Source: Cytospora piceicola
Taxonomy: Eukaryota > Ascomycota > Sordariomycetes > Diaporthales > Cytosporaceae
Direction of reading: 5' to 3'
NCBI GenBank assembly: GCA_023375675.1
Contig: JALQBC010000010.1
Span: 62,001 to 126,000, forward strand
Length of the DNA: 64,000 nucleotides
Shown here: in pieces, positions 1 to 10,497 of the stretch
Position numbering within the stretch: the stretch's first letter is position 1
Layout of the letters: the number at the start of each line of letters is the position of its first letter
Program-made: the position numbers and the translations under genes
The notes under the pieces: generated by a model
Databases searched by the model: none
Seen by the model: only the letters and a program-made list of their open reading frames with translations
Told to the model about the DNA's origin: nothing

Positions 1-2099
1 CGAGAGGCGTTATCCCTCCGCTGCTTGGTGTTGTCCCTAGCTACGGTAAGACCCTGACCGCGGAGGAGCAGAACAACCTCGAGCGGCGCAAGCAGGAGGA
101 ACAGCTGGCTATGGCCCGCCAGCGTGAGTTGATGGCGCAGCAGAGCCACTTCCGCAACATACACCCTGCCATTCCTGGCGGTCTCCAGCACCAAGCCAGC
201 CTGCACAGCTTGCAGAGCCAGCCGAGCTTTGGCAGCATGACCTCGCCCATTGGCATGCCTCCACAGCCGCCCATCGGCGCCGCAATGGGGACACCTACTC
301 CAGGCTTCTTTGAACAGCAGCCCAAGGGAGCAGCGGGCCCCCCCAGCGCCGCCATGAGCTCTGGGCCAGATCGTCTCCGAGGAGACCTGAATGAGCAAGA
401 GCGCCAGATGTTGGCTAACTTGCACGGACCTGGTGGCGTCTCCGGTATGTTCCCGCCTCAGCCTGTAGGTGCTCCTCCAACAGATCTCAGGAGCCAACTC
501 CCAAGCGTCGATCAACTTGAGAGGGATCCCGAGGGGTTCAAAGACCGACTGAAGGAATTTCAGGAATACCAGGGCATCCCCACCCAACGCGCCGACGAGG
601 AAGCCCAACCAGGCCCTTCCCAAAGTGGGCCAGCCAAGGGGCAGGCTGACGAGGCCGATGTCACGAACCGCTCCGAAGCCGCCCGGGTGATCAAGGAGGT
701 CGTTCATGAGGCTGCTCAGCCGCAGTCTGAGCTGAGGAAGACTGAGCATCAGCAGTCGCAACAGGCACAGCAGGCACACGGCCTTTCTTTGACTCAACAG
801 GTGCAAAAGGCTCAGGCAGATGCTGCCCAAGCTGCTCAGCGGAAGGCTGAAGAGCATGATGCTTGGGCTAGGCAGTCTGCATCGACGGGTCTTCCGATGC
901 CCTTCCCCCCTCCTGCCCCGTCGTCGAATACGCCTCTTGCGGCGCCAACTGCGCAGCGTCGATCCAACATCGCCGATCAGTACGTCGAGACGCGCTCTCA
1001 GACTCAGTCGCCTGATAGTGCTGCCGCTGCTCCCCCGCCACTGGCACCTTGGGCCCGAGAGCCAGGCACCGATTCGCACAGGGGCCCCAGTCTCAGGGAG
1101 ATCCAGGAGGCCGAGGCCAAGAAGGCAGCCAAGCTCGAGGCTGAACGCCGGGCTGCTCTGGAGAAGGAGGCAGCGCTAGCCAAGGAACGCGAGAAGGTCA
1201 ACCCAATTCTCCCTGGCCTGCCCACCTCCAGCACATGGGGCAGCGGCTCGCCAGCTCCGTCTGCTTCTAGCCCCTGGGCCAAACCCGGGGTTGTCAAGGC
1301 TGTGGCTGCCCCTGTGACGCCAACTGGGGGTGAGCGTAAGAAGACGTTGGCCGAGATTCAGCGTGAGGAGGAGGCACTAGCCCGCAAGCAGAAGGCGGCA
1401 AAGGAACAAGCCGCACAGTCAGCAGCAGTTGTCGGTGTATCCAGCATGGGTAAGCGATATGCCGAGCTCGCCAGCAAGACTGGACCCCCTGGTATTGCTA
1501 CTGCTGCCGGCGCCGCGGCCAACGCCGCAGCTCCGGCGGCAAGTGGCTGGGCTACGGTCGGTGCCGGTGGCAAGGTGAAGGTTCCTACTGGACCCGTCGT
1601 GCAGAATCGTCCGGCCAGCACCTCGATCAGCGCCTCAGCCTCGAGCATCCGGGCTCCTGCTTCACCGGCGGCCAAGCCTGTGACGAAGCCAGCCGCCGCT
1701 CCCGTTAGCAAGGCGCCGTCGACGACTGAGGCTCAGTTGGAATTCCAGAAGTGGGTGAGGTCCGAGCTCGCCAAGGGCCTCAACCCGGGCACCCCCGCCG
1801 ACGACGTTGCGACATTCCTCTTCTCAATGAGCCCCCCCGACAGCCAGCTTATCAAGGACATCATCTACGGAGCCTCGAGCACAATGGATCCGCTGCGATT
1901 TTCAGAGGAGTTTATCCGTCGCAAGAGGCAGGCGGACAAGGGCATTTTTGAGCCTATTCCCGGTAGTGAAAATAAGGCTGGTGGATGGTCTGAGGTGGCC
2001 AAGAAGGGTGGATCATCGAGTCAGCAGGTCAAGGAGGCTGAGATTCCGGGCGCGACAGGGTTCAAGGTCGTCCCAGGAAGAAAGAAGGGCAAGAAATAG
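1..2099 (+). CDS. GYF-domain protein, C-terminal part (5' end outside window)
   Basis: The reading frame is open from base 3 to a TAG at 2097-2099, so this is the 3' part of a gene that begins outside the window. The visible protein is about 700 residues, rich in Gln, Ala, Pro and Ser, with charged coiled-coil-like stretches (E/K/A/R-rich near 1100-1200 and 1330-1420). The best family signal is the C-terminal block (about 1720-1935), with EFQKWVRSEL, a segment on counting SMSPPDS residues, and FIRRKR, followed by a Lys-rich end. This resembles the conserved tail of fungal GYF-domain (Smy2/Syh1/GIGYF-like) proteins, which bind proline-rich ligands in mRNA decay and translational repression. 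The GYF domain would lie upstream and is not seen. A first in-window start at 111 is only an internal Met. An intron ending near base 40 is possible. Confidence 0.75.
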   Translation, partial: RGVIPPLLGVVPSYGKTLTAEEQNNLERRKQEEQLAMARQRELMAQQSHFRNIHPAIPGGLQHQASLHSLQSQPSFGSMTSPIGMPPQPPIGAAMGTPTPGFFEQQPKGAAGPPSAAMSSGPDRLRGDLNEQERQMLANLHGPGGVSGMFPPQPVGAPPTDLRSQLPSVDQLERDPEGFKDRLKEFQEYQGIPTQRADEEAQPGPSQSGPAKGQADEADVTNRSEAARVIKEVVHEAAQPQSELRKTEHQQSQQAQQAHGLSLTQQVQKAQADAAQAAQRKAEEHDAWARQSASTGLPMPFPPPAPSSNTPLAAPTAQRRSNIADQYVETRSQTQSPDSAAAAPPPLAPWAREPGTDSHRGPSLREIQEAEAKKAAKLEAERRAALEKEAALAKEREKVNPILPGLPTSSTWGSGSPAPSASSPWAKPGVVKAVAAPVTPTGGERKKTLAEIQREEEALARKQKAAKEQAAQSAAVVGVSSMGKRYAELASKTGPPGIATAAGAAANAAAPAASGWATVGAGGKVKVPTGPVVQNRPASTSISASASSIRAPASPAAKPVTKPAAAPVSKAPSTTEAQLEFQKWVRSELAKGLNPGTPADDVATFLFSMSPPDSQLIKDIIYGASSTMDPLRFSEEFIRRKRQADKGIFEPIPGSENKAGGWSEVAKKGGSSSQQVKEAEIPGATGFKVVPGRKKGKK

Positions 2100-2845
2100 G
2101 TGCGTGTTGATGCCTGGTTCTTTGCTGGCAGGTCTCGAGGTTGAGCCTGGAGCGCTCTCAGTGTGCCGTCGTGGTATCAAGCATGTGTATTGATGTCCCA
2201 GGGGAGCAAGGCCTTGCGTTGTATGTCTGTTTGGGCTTCATGGCTGGCAGCCTGTTTGGCGAGCATTTATGGGCAATACTTCTAGGCTCTCCAAGATGGA
2301 GACATAACTCTGTGCTTGGTGTCTTCCTGCCGATCGAACAACCCGATGACCCCAAGAGTTCCCCTTACTGAAAATTGCCGGGGGTGGCTGGAGTACGACA
2401 TGGGATGGGAGACACAGTTGTCATGTTCGTTGGTTGGAGTCGATGTGTTGTTGAGATGAGTAGGTGTTTGTTAGTACTAGTGGTAGTGAACGGTTGTATC
2501 TTATGTAGGCCTCACACTATCGTAAGATGTTACTGGATACCTAGGTATCTTGTGAAATTGTTGTGTTTACTCGAGATATTATACCGCCTTCATAATTGAT
2601 ATGTACGGTAGTTGTGTTCTTGGGCAGTAGGTGAGATCAGGGTCCGGGTTAGGGGCCGTGGTAATGCTGCCCGATAAGATAAGAAACAAGAAACCCTGAT
2701 AAAATTTCAAGGTGCCCCTCGATTTGATAAGATATTTGACTTGACGACCCCGCCATGGTTGGTTCATTTACACAGTACGACTCTTCTCACCCTCACCCAC
2801 TCTTATTTACTGCATTCATCATCTCTCCTTTTCTCCCTTCTTCTG
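2100..2845. other. Intergenic region, GYF gene 3' flank and EMW1 promoter
   Basis: No convincing gene. The right end carries clustered GATA-factor-like sites (GATAAGATAAG near 2673-2683, and further GATA cores near 2698 and 2725-2735). It then has a CT-rich leader directly before the ATG at 2846, as is usual for fungal promoters. Short open frames here have no coding character. Confidence 0.5.
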
Positions 2846-5797
2846 ATGGCGATTTCAGTGGCGACAGGCCTTGAAGCCCTCAATGCTTTCCTCCAGGCCA
2901 ATGTCACCGGCCCCGTCCTGACCGATGAACAAACGAAACTGGCAGCGCCCTACAAAGGCAGAAGCAACATCGACCTGAGCCTCGCATCGCTGGACGTAGA
3001 CGGTGTCAGTGTTTATCCATTCATACCGCACATCGAGTTGTTCTGCCTGGCTAGGCATGTCATCGATAATGCAACGCCGGAGGAGTGGGAGGGTGTAAAG
3101 GACGAGGTGGCAGGTGGTGTGAGTCTGGCCTGGATGAAGATGCGCCTTCACGTTTGGCACTACAAGCTGTTCATCCAACCATCTCTCAGCTCGGGGAGTG
3201 TATTCATGAAACATGCTGGCATGAGCGAGGTGCCCAGTCTGGTCGAGAAGATCCAGTCCTCCTTGCAACAAGTGGAAAGCGACGTGGTCGGCGAGGCCTG
3301 GGAGGTTTCCGAGACATCGCAATATCCCACCGAGACGAAAGTATTGTTCCTGGTGGAAAATGCCAGCGTCTGCATAATGCTGGGCCAGGACGTGAAGGCG
3401 AGGGAGGCGCTGAAGCATGCTGCGGATTTGCACGGCTTTGTGTATGCGCTAAGCGGTGCGTTGGGTAAGAGGACGAGGTTTCAGGAGAAGAGCACCAGTC
3501 AGTTGGTCGTGCTTGCGAAGAGCGTGGCAGTACAACAGGACAAATCCGAGAAGGGTGAGGGGGGAGAAGAGGTCCCTGAAGCCCTGGCCCTAAACGATGA
3601 TACCCTACTGGAGGAGATCCAATTTACAAGGGACGGAGAGGGCAAGCACGGCGAACAAAACGGCCCAGCGGCAGGGGCAGTGTCTGAACTCCCAGCCCAG
3701 CTAGCAGACATGGAGCCCGACGAACAGCCACAGCTGTCACCCCTGGATCAGATCATCTTGCTCACAGAGGCTACCTTGAAAGATGCGTTTTCACCGACTG
3801 ATACACTGACATCGGAGGAAATCCTGCCCTTTGCGGTAAGAGTCGTCAATGACAAGTCTACAAACTGGCAGATCTACACGCAGGCCTTGCTGGTCCGGTC
3901 GAGGATCGAGATGCATCGCAGCAGGACGATAGAGAGAGGCGTTTTACAGATGCAGGCTGTCGTGGACCAAGTAATCGCCGACACGACACTAAAGGCCGTC
4001 AAAGACGACAAACCCGCCAATGATGAAGCAAAAGCTGAGCAACTGGATATCCCGCAAATATCGGTCCTAGCAGCCGACGAGGATGCCACGTCGAAGCCAA
4101 GGCACAATAGGGAAGAAGCTGCTCCTGTCAGCGAGCAACCCGGGTCCTTCTTCCCAGCTGCTAAATCTACCGAGTCTGCGCCTGCCCATGTTCGACTCGA
4201 GTACATCCATGCGCTCTCCTCTCCGCCAAGATGGCACCTCGAATCAGAAATGGCCTATGCATGGACTGGTGTCGGATCACTGGTGTCGGCGCTCGAGATC
4301 TTCAAGCGTCTCAAGCTTTGGGCCGAAGTAGCGCTCTGCCTCGCAAGCAGCGCCGCCCTGGACGATCAAGACGGCAGTGGAAGGGGCGGCGGTGGTGAGG
4401 AGAAGGCAAGGGCTATTGTCCGCTGGAGGCTGTTCCACCGCAAAGACAGGCCTGACGACGAGATTGATGAGGACACGGACATCTCGACGCTCAAGGCTGT
4501 GCAATACACTGGGCCTGAGAGGACGCCGGCGCAGCCAAACGCGCCGAGATTGCTGTGCATCCTAGGTGACCTCGAGTCTGATTCCGCGGTTGCACACTAC
4601 GAGAGGGCATGGGAGATTTCAAAGCATCGGTACGCTAGGGCGCAAAAGTCCTTGGGCGAACACTACCTGGCAAGGAGGGATTGGCACAAGGCACGCGAGG
4701 CCTACAATCTGGCAGTATCCGTCAACCGTATCGCCCCCGATCTCTGGAACCGACTGGGAGATATCAACCTACGATTAGGCCAGTTTGGTGATGCGGCCGA
4801 AGCATTTACTCGAGCCATCGGCTCGGCCAACGACACCGCTGGCGGCGAAGACGCGCGGACGTGGAGTAACTTGGGAAGTGCTCTGTACAGTATGTACTTG
4901 GAGGCCCTCAGGGAGGAGATCAAAGAAAAGGAACAGGCCAACGGTGATGACAACAAGGAAACCGAGAACGGTCACAACGCCGATGAAGATGAGGAGGACG
5001 ACGGCCACTCCCCAGTGACATCAGTCAAGACCCGGAGAGACCCGTCTATGCTACTGGCGCAGTCTATGAATGCCTATAAGCGTGGGGCCGCAACAGCAGG
5101 CGACAACTGGCGCATCTGGGACAACGTCATCACCCTCGCGACACGCATGCAGCCCATGCCCTTCTTCGAGGTCATCCAGGCACTCCGATCCATTATCCGC
5201 ATCAAACACTCTGAGTCTTCCCTCGACGCAGATATCCTGCGGCTGCTCCTGGCCGAGGGCGTGCTCTCGCAAGAAAAGAAGAACGATACCGGAACTGGGC
5301 TGTATGACCCGCCACGGGGTAGCGTGGAGAGGAATGTCAACGAGATGATGGAGAAGGACATCGTCCCGCTCATCACGAACCGGAGTGAGCTGTGGGAGCT
5401 GGTGTCGCGCCTACGTGTCTGGAGGAGGGATTACGCCGGTGCCATCGACGCCTCAGAAAAGGCCTGGCGGACAGCAATTGGCGGTGCTACGTCCGGCGCC
5501 GGCTCTATGGGTGGTGGTCTCACCGTCGACTCTGCGAAGAGAGGGGACGGTGCTTCGTCCAAGATCGGGAACTGGCTCGAGGACAAAGACGCGTGGCAAG
5601 CCGTCGTGCAGAGGACAGACGAGCTGGTCGCGGTACTAGAGAACTATGGGCCTGAGGTGCCAGAGGTTGGGGAGAAGTGGAAGGGCAAGGCGAGGAGTGC
5701 GATAAGGAGTGTGATGGGGAAGGGGAAGGAGAGCTGGGAAGGAAGTGACGGTTGGGAGACCTTGAAGGTGCTTATGGAGGGGTTGAAGTCATCATAG
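2846..5797 (+). CDS. EMW1: TPR protein, TTC27/Emw1 family
   Basis: Single-exon gene of 983 codons. I chose the ATG at 2846 (MAISVATGLEALNAF). The 35 residues that could be read upstream start at a TTG, lie in CT-rich leader sequence and look like UTR. The C-terminal half has a TPR array (about 4620-4890), with the phrases SLGEHYLARRDWHKAREAYNLAV, LWNRLGDINLRLGQFGDAAEAFTRAI and a WSNLGSAL segment typical of TPR helices. An acidic Asp/Glu linker (about 4915-5010) interrupts it. Length and layout match the eukaryotic TTC27 family. Yeast Emw1 is essential and linked to cell-wall integrity. The exact molecular role is unknown. Confidence 0.85.
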   Translation: MAISVATGLEALNAFLQANVTGPVLTDEQTKLAAPYKGRSNIDLSLASLDVDGVSVYPFIPHIELFCLARHVIDNATPEEWEGVKDEVAGGVSLAWMKMRLHVWHYKLFIQPSLSSGSVFMKHAGMSEVPSLVEKIQSSLQQVESDVVGEAWEVSETSQYPTETKVLFLVENASVCIMLGQDVKAREALKHAADLHGFVYALSGALGKRTRFQEKSTSQLVVLAKSVAVQQDKSEKGEGGEEVPEALALNDDTLLEEIQFTRDGEGKHGEQNGPAAGAVSELPAQLADMEPDEQPQLSPLDQIILLTEATLKDAFSPTDTLTSEEILPFAVRVVNDKSTNWQIYTQALLVRSRIEMHRSRTIERGVLQMQAVVDQVIADTTLKAVKDDKPANDEAKAEQLDIPQISVLAADEDATSKPRHNREEAAPVSEQPGSFFPAAKSTESAPAHVRLEYIHALSSPPRWHLESEMAYAWTGVGSLVSALEIFKRLKLWAEVALCLASSAALDDQDGSGRGGGGEEKARAIVRWRLFHRKDRPDDEIDEDTDISTLKAVQYTGPERTPAQPNAPRLLCILGDLESDSAVAHYERAWEISKHRYARAQKSLGEHYLARRDWHKAREAYNLAVSVNRIAPDLWNRLGDINLRLGQFGDAAEAFTRAIGSANDTAGGEDARTWSNLGSALYSMYLEALREEIKEKEQANGDDNKETENGHNADEDEEDDGHSPVTSVKTRRDPSMLLAQSMNAYKRGAATAGDNWRIWDNVITLATRMQPMPFFEVIQALRSIIRIKHSESSLDADILRLLLAEGVLSQEKKNDTGTGLYDPPRGSVERNVNEMMEKDIVPLITNRSELWELVSRLRVWRRDYAGAIDASEKAWRTAIGGATSGAGSMGGGLTVDSAKRGDGASSKIGNWLEDKDAWQAVVQRTDELVAVLENYGPEVPEVGEKWKGKARSAIRSVMGKGKESWEGSDGWETLKVLMEGLKSS

Positions 5798-7060
5798 AGA
5801 GATACCCTGGGAGATGCATTCTTCCTTACACCAAAAGACCTTGGAATGAGCACTGTTCGTGTGTGTACAAGAAAGCCCGAAAAGCCAAGTTGAAAAGCCA
5901 CGTTTGATATTGAAATGGAAGATTCATAGCGCGTCCTTGATTTCACTGTCATGGCTATTTCCATATGCCGGAGCATTTGATACTAGTATATCGTTTAATG
6001 GTTGGTTGATATTGCTCAGTATGCATGTAGCTACCGTATATACCCAAGCAGATAGAAACAGTTGATAAAAAGGGTGACCCCTGAACAGTGAATACATGCA
6101 TGCATTAGCATTATACTTGTCATCACCGACCCTCTCCCGCCCCCCCTCCCTGATTGGAGGTATCTTGACACGTTCGATACTACTAAAATCGTTCAAGCCG
6201 CTGGCTCTAAGATAGCAGTTGCCTATAAGGTCCAATTCTACGCAATTCGAGAATATTGCAAACCAATTGATTCACCGAGTAGATGCAAAATTCGACGTCG
6301 CCATTTGACTTAGATTAGGATAATTGTTTTGAATATTGGTCTGAACCACTTGATCGGGCTGTGACCGATGCATCATGCCTATCAATTGACTTGTTTACTT
6401 ATAGCCATCCATCCATGTACCTTAGGGGCTCAACTTCAACATGGCATATACGTACGGGACAACCAGAACAACTTCAGTGTCAACATACCAATAACTATGA
6501 TATCAACAGCAGAGTTCATTGCAACGATCGACAAAAGTAAATCCATTGTGAAAACCGAATTATGTCATCCCATAGGATGCCCAAGTGGGCGGAACCCCGG
6601 CTCCTTCATTGAATGAAACCCACTAAGCGCGATAACGCCATATGGTCAGAATTTTTGCACCACGCTGCACTGCTGCTAACGCCTATATATTCCTCATTAG
6701 GTTTAAGTATCTACTTATGTAGGTGGTGAGGAACTTGTCTCCGGAAACACCAGGACCATCTTCAACGACGGCTCCAATGGACGAGATATCCATTTGAGCT
6801 CACTGACGCTTACTCAACGTTGACCTTGCTCCGCCTTGATGCGTCGAATCTCAAAACACCCCCCGCCCTCCTTCCGAGTCCTTCACGTATCACACAACAG
6901 ACAACCCTGCGCATACCGTACACAAACCTGCTCACCAAAATCTTTTGCCCCCTAAAACCTACCGGTCACATCACTGGCCTCGGATTCAAGGACGTCTCTA
7001 GGCATGATCCAAGCGCATCACGAGAGGAAAGCCAGGCGACCTCCCCCCGAGCCGGTCAGG
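5798..7060. other. Intergenic region and permease leader
   Basis: No gene supported. It contains the 3' flank of the TPR gene and AT-rich spacer. From about 6780 onward there is a C-rich pyrimidine leader without G runs that looks like the 5' UTR of the permease. Open frames here (for example 6368-6616) are short and have no family resemblance. Confidence 0.45.
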
Positions 7061-8837
7061 ATGTCCACGTACCGCGTCCCTGAAAACAAGGGCCTCGTAG
7101 ACAGCGATGCTGTCGACCCAAGCCACCACAACGGAGGAGGCGTCAGCGGAACATACTACGACCCGACCGCAGGGGAAACCCTAGCAGCCGACGACTTCCG
7201 CGTGATCGACCCCCACAGCGGCGTGAAGCGAGGCCTCAAGACGCGACACCTGTCCATGATGGCCCTTGCGGGCATCATCGGGCCCGGCCTGCTCGTCGGT
7301 GCCGGCGGCGCGCTGTCGAGCGGCGGCCCGGCGTCGCTGCTCATCGGGTTCGGGGTCATCGGCCTAATTGCTTTCAGCATAATGCAGAGCCTTGGCGAGT
7401 TGACCACGTTGTATCCCTCCGGCGGGGCCTTCACCGCCCTGGCGGATCGGTTTGTCGACAAGGCGTTTGGCGTGGCTGTGGGCTGGAACTATTTCGTCAT
7501 TTGGTTTGCGGTGCTCGCCAATGAGTACAATACTATTTGCAGCATCCTGGTGTTTTGGAGCGACAAGGTGCCGCTGTGGGGGTATTTCCTCATATTATGG
7601 GTGAGTCTGAGATCCCGCCCCTTTCACTCAGTTGGCCTTCAGCAACCAATGCCGCTGAACAGTCTTGGTACCGTTCATACGCTGACAACTGTGATCATTA
7701 CAGTTTGCCTTCCTCGGTTTTCAGCTCTTGGGAGTCGAGACCTTTGGCGAGGCAGAATTCTGGCTCGCCCTGCTCAAACTCGGCGGTCTAGTTGCCTTCT
7801 TCATTTTTTCCATCGTCTACGCCGCAGGTGGCCTCCACGGCGTCCCCGCCATCGGATTCAAATACTGGCATAATCCATACGACGCTTTCGCCGGGAACGG
7901 CTTCCGGGGCGTCGCCACCGTCTTCGTCTTCTGCAGTACGTTCTATGCTGGATGCGAATCCATCGCTGTCGCAGCTACGGAGACCAAGAACCCCCGTATC
8001 GCGGTTCCTCTGGCCATCCGACAGGTGTTCTGGCGGATCATCCTCGTCTACATGGGCTCGGCCTTCTTCTTCGGCTTGACTTGTCCGGCCAACGCCGAGG
8101 GTTTGATTTCTGGGAGCAGCAAGGCGCTCAAGAGCCCCATGACGATTGCCATCCAGACTGCGGGCTGGGAGGCGGGCGTTCACCTCATCAACGCTTTCAT
8201 CCTGGTGACCTGTCTGTCAGCCGTCAACAGCAGTATATACATCGGCAGTCGGACACTACTATTCATGGGACAGGACGGTAAGGCCCCGCGCATCCTGGGC
8301 TGGACCAACGCCCGAGGCGTACCTATCCCGGCCATCGTCTTCACAAACATGTGTGGCGCGTTGAGCATGATGAATGTGTCTACTGGAGCTGGCGCGGCAT
8401 ATACGTACATCGTCAACCTCTCCGGAGTCTCGACATTCCTCGTGTGGGGCAGCATCAGCTTTATCCACATCAGGTTTCGCACGGCATGGAAGGCTCAGGG
8501 ATATACAACGGCCGATCTACCTTTCAAGTCCCTATGGCACCCATGGAACGCGTACTTTGGGCTCGTGGCAAACATCTTCCTGGCGCTGGTTCAGGGGTGG
8601 ACCAACTTCAGCCCCTTTGTTGCCGGCGGTTTCGTGGATGCTTATATCCTTTTGCCACTGTTTCCTATCATATACTTCGTCTACAAACTAATCTTCAAGA
8701 CGAGATACCGGAGGATAATGGAGATCGACCTGCAGTCCGGCAGGAGACGTGACCTAGAAGAAGACAGAGAAATTGCCGAGGGCGAGTTGGGAAACGACCA
8801 CCTTCCATGGTGGAAGAAATTGATGAAGAGTTTCTAG
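7061..8837 (+). CDS. Amino-acid permease, yeast amino acid transporter (APC) family
   Basis: Two exons: 7061-7600 and 7704-8837, giving 557 aa. The intron has donor GTGAGT at 7601 and acceptor CAG ending 7703, in phase 0. Splicing restores FLILW-FAFLGFQLLGVETFGEAEFW, a continuous transmembrane region. Hallmarks are TRHLSMMALAGIIGPGLLVG (TM1), SLGELTTLYPSGGAF, the ATETKNPR loop and SSIYIGSRTLLFMGQDGKAP, all standard for fungal proton-coupled amino-acid permeases with 12 membrane helices at the plasma membrane. The N-terminus is hydrophilic. An in-frame ATG at 7004 would add 19 residues; 7061 has the better start context (A at -3). Substrate cannot be assigned from sequence. Confidence 0.9.
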
Positions 8838-9039
8838 AGGCGAGCTAAGGGACTCAAGATGGTGTACAATAATTCTTATTGTCTATTTATAATATATATA
8901 CAAGTGAACAGACGCCGAGGCGTCTTAAAATATCAACAGGGGCTGAAGTTCCACATGGGTTTTAGAGTGCTAACCATGGGATATGAAGTTGGCAGACTGA
9001 CAAGCCGGTCAAGTAGTGTGGTGACAAACCAGAGGCTTA

Positions 9040-10330
9040 TTACAGCACGTTACCAGCGTTGGCAGGGATGGTAGTCTCCATGGAGCTGACGGCTGCGGCA
9101 GCTGCGGCGATGTTCTTGCCCGCGAAGTTGGACAGGAAGTCGGTGGTGGAGTAGCTCATGCCGCCGGAGGCGCCGTAGATGTTTTTCTGGCATGCGCGGC
9201 CCAGGTGGGTGTTGCACGCGGCAACAGAGGAGGGGACGGAGAACATGGAGCCAGCGAAGGAGCTGCTCTCGACCTCATTGGCGACGTTCTGGAAGACGTT
9301 GCCCTCGGCCAGGACATAGGCACCGGCGCCGACCTCGAAGCCGTGGCCGCTGGATGTGTAGTCGTACCAGTAGTTGTTGACAGCGTGGAGGAGAGTGTTG
9401 CCCTGGACCTTAGGGGAGCGGCCGGACATGTGGTAGATGTAGTTGTTCTTGAAGGTCACCATGTCGTTGGAACCATCAAAGTACATTCCCCAATAATGAT
9501 GGTTGTCTCCCGTGGCAGACCAGGTGGAGTAACCGTCGAAGTAGCAGTGGGAGATAGTCACACGGCCAGAGGCCTCAGTTCCTAAGACGATGTGCTGGCG
9601 GCCGATGGAGGAGACCTGAGAAAACGGGGGGTTTTGTCAGCTTTTGGGCTTTTGTTTCTTTTCTCTCTTCCCGGAGACGGAGGGGACAGTGATTATTGCG
9701 AGGCACTTACGGTAACATGGTCGACCCAAATGAGATCAGTCTTGTCGAGGGTGATGGCATCTCCACCCCAGACAAACTTCGGGTTGATGTTGGAGATCTC
9801 AACATTCTGGAGGATGATGTTGCTGACGCCGTTCATGCGAAGGCCCTTGCCAATGATCTTGGCACTGTTCTTTCCCACGATGGACTTGTTGCTGCCGACG
9901 GTGATACCGAGGACACCGGCGTTGTCGTACGTGACGGATTGGGTGGGAGCATTAGGCTCGTAGTTGGTGCACCAGTCGTTCTGGTTGATAGCAAGCTGGT
10001 AAGCAGAACCTGTTCCCCAGGGAGCACAACCGGTACTGGTCGTGGTTCCCTCGGTTCCGCGGAAGTCGTAGGTGCCCGAAAGGACGATGACACGGGCCTG
10101 GCTGTCGCCCAGGTAGCTCACGAGCTCGTCGGTTGTCGTGGGGTACACAGCAGCGGCAGAGCCACCACCAGTAACTCCCTTGGCGAAACCCTCAGCGGCG
10201 CCTGTTGGTCAAGATATGATCAGTATGAGTTTATATGGACGTGAAAGTGAGACCGAGGCTTACCAGTGACTCCAGTGGCCGCCGCGATGCGGGCGAGGAC
10301 CGCAACGAACAGAGCGGCATTGGACTTCAT
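9040..10330 (-). CDS. Secreted pectin lyase, polysaccharide lyase family 1
   Basis: Three exons on the minus strand: 10330-10264, 10201-9711 and 9615-9040, giving 377 aa. The two introns have GTAAGC/CAG and GTAAGT/CAG borders in phases 1 and 0. The N-terminus ([20 protein letters not shown]) is a signal peptide that crosses the first intron. Family hallmarks are [33 protein letters not shown], the [14 protein letters not shown] block, [17 protein letters not shown] and [22 protein letters not shown]. These fit pectin lyase (EC 4.2.2.10) rather than pectate lyase. It cleaves highly methylated pectin by beta-elimination outside the cell and suggests a plant-feeding lifestyle. The stop is TAA at 9042-9040. 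Confidence 0.93.
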
Positions 10331-10491
10331 GATGAAATTCGGTTGATAGGTAAGAAGAAAACAGTGTATATCAGGCCAGCCTGGTGTAGATGACCCGAAG
10401 GCTAAAATGAATGACTGGAGGAGAGATAGAGATGGTGATGGTGGATGGTCCAAAAGATCAGCAGTCAACTCGACCGGGCGATGATGTCTGC

Positions 10492-10497
10492 TTTATA
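10492..10497 (-). promoter_or_regulatory. TATA box of the pectin lyase gene
   Basis: Reads TATAAA on the minus strand about 160 bases before the pectin lyase ATG. That would leave a leader of roughly 130 nt, typical of strongly inducible fungal secreted-enzyme genes. Assignment is by position and sequence only. Confidence 0.4.

Noticed and set aside
2741..2845. 35-residue N-terminal extension of the TPR protein
   Set aside because: It begins at TTG and translates the CT-rich leader. The ATG at 2846 starts sequence that looks like protein.
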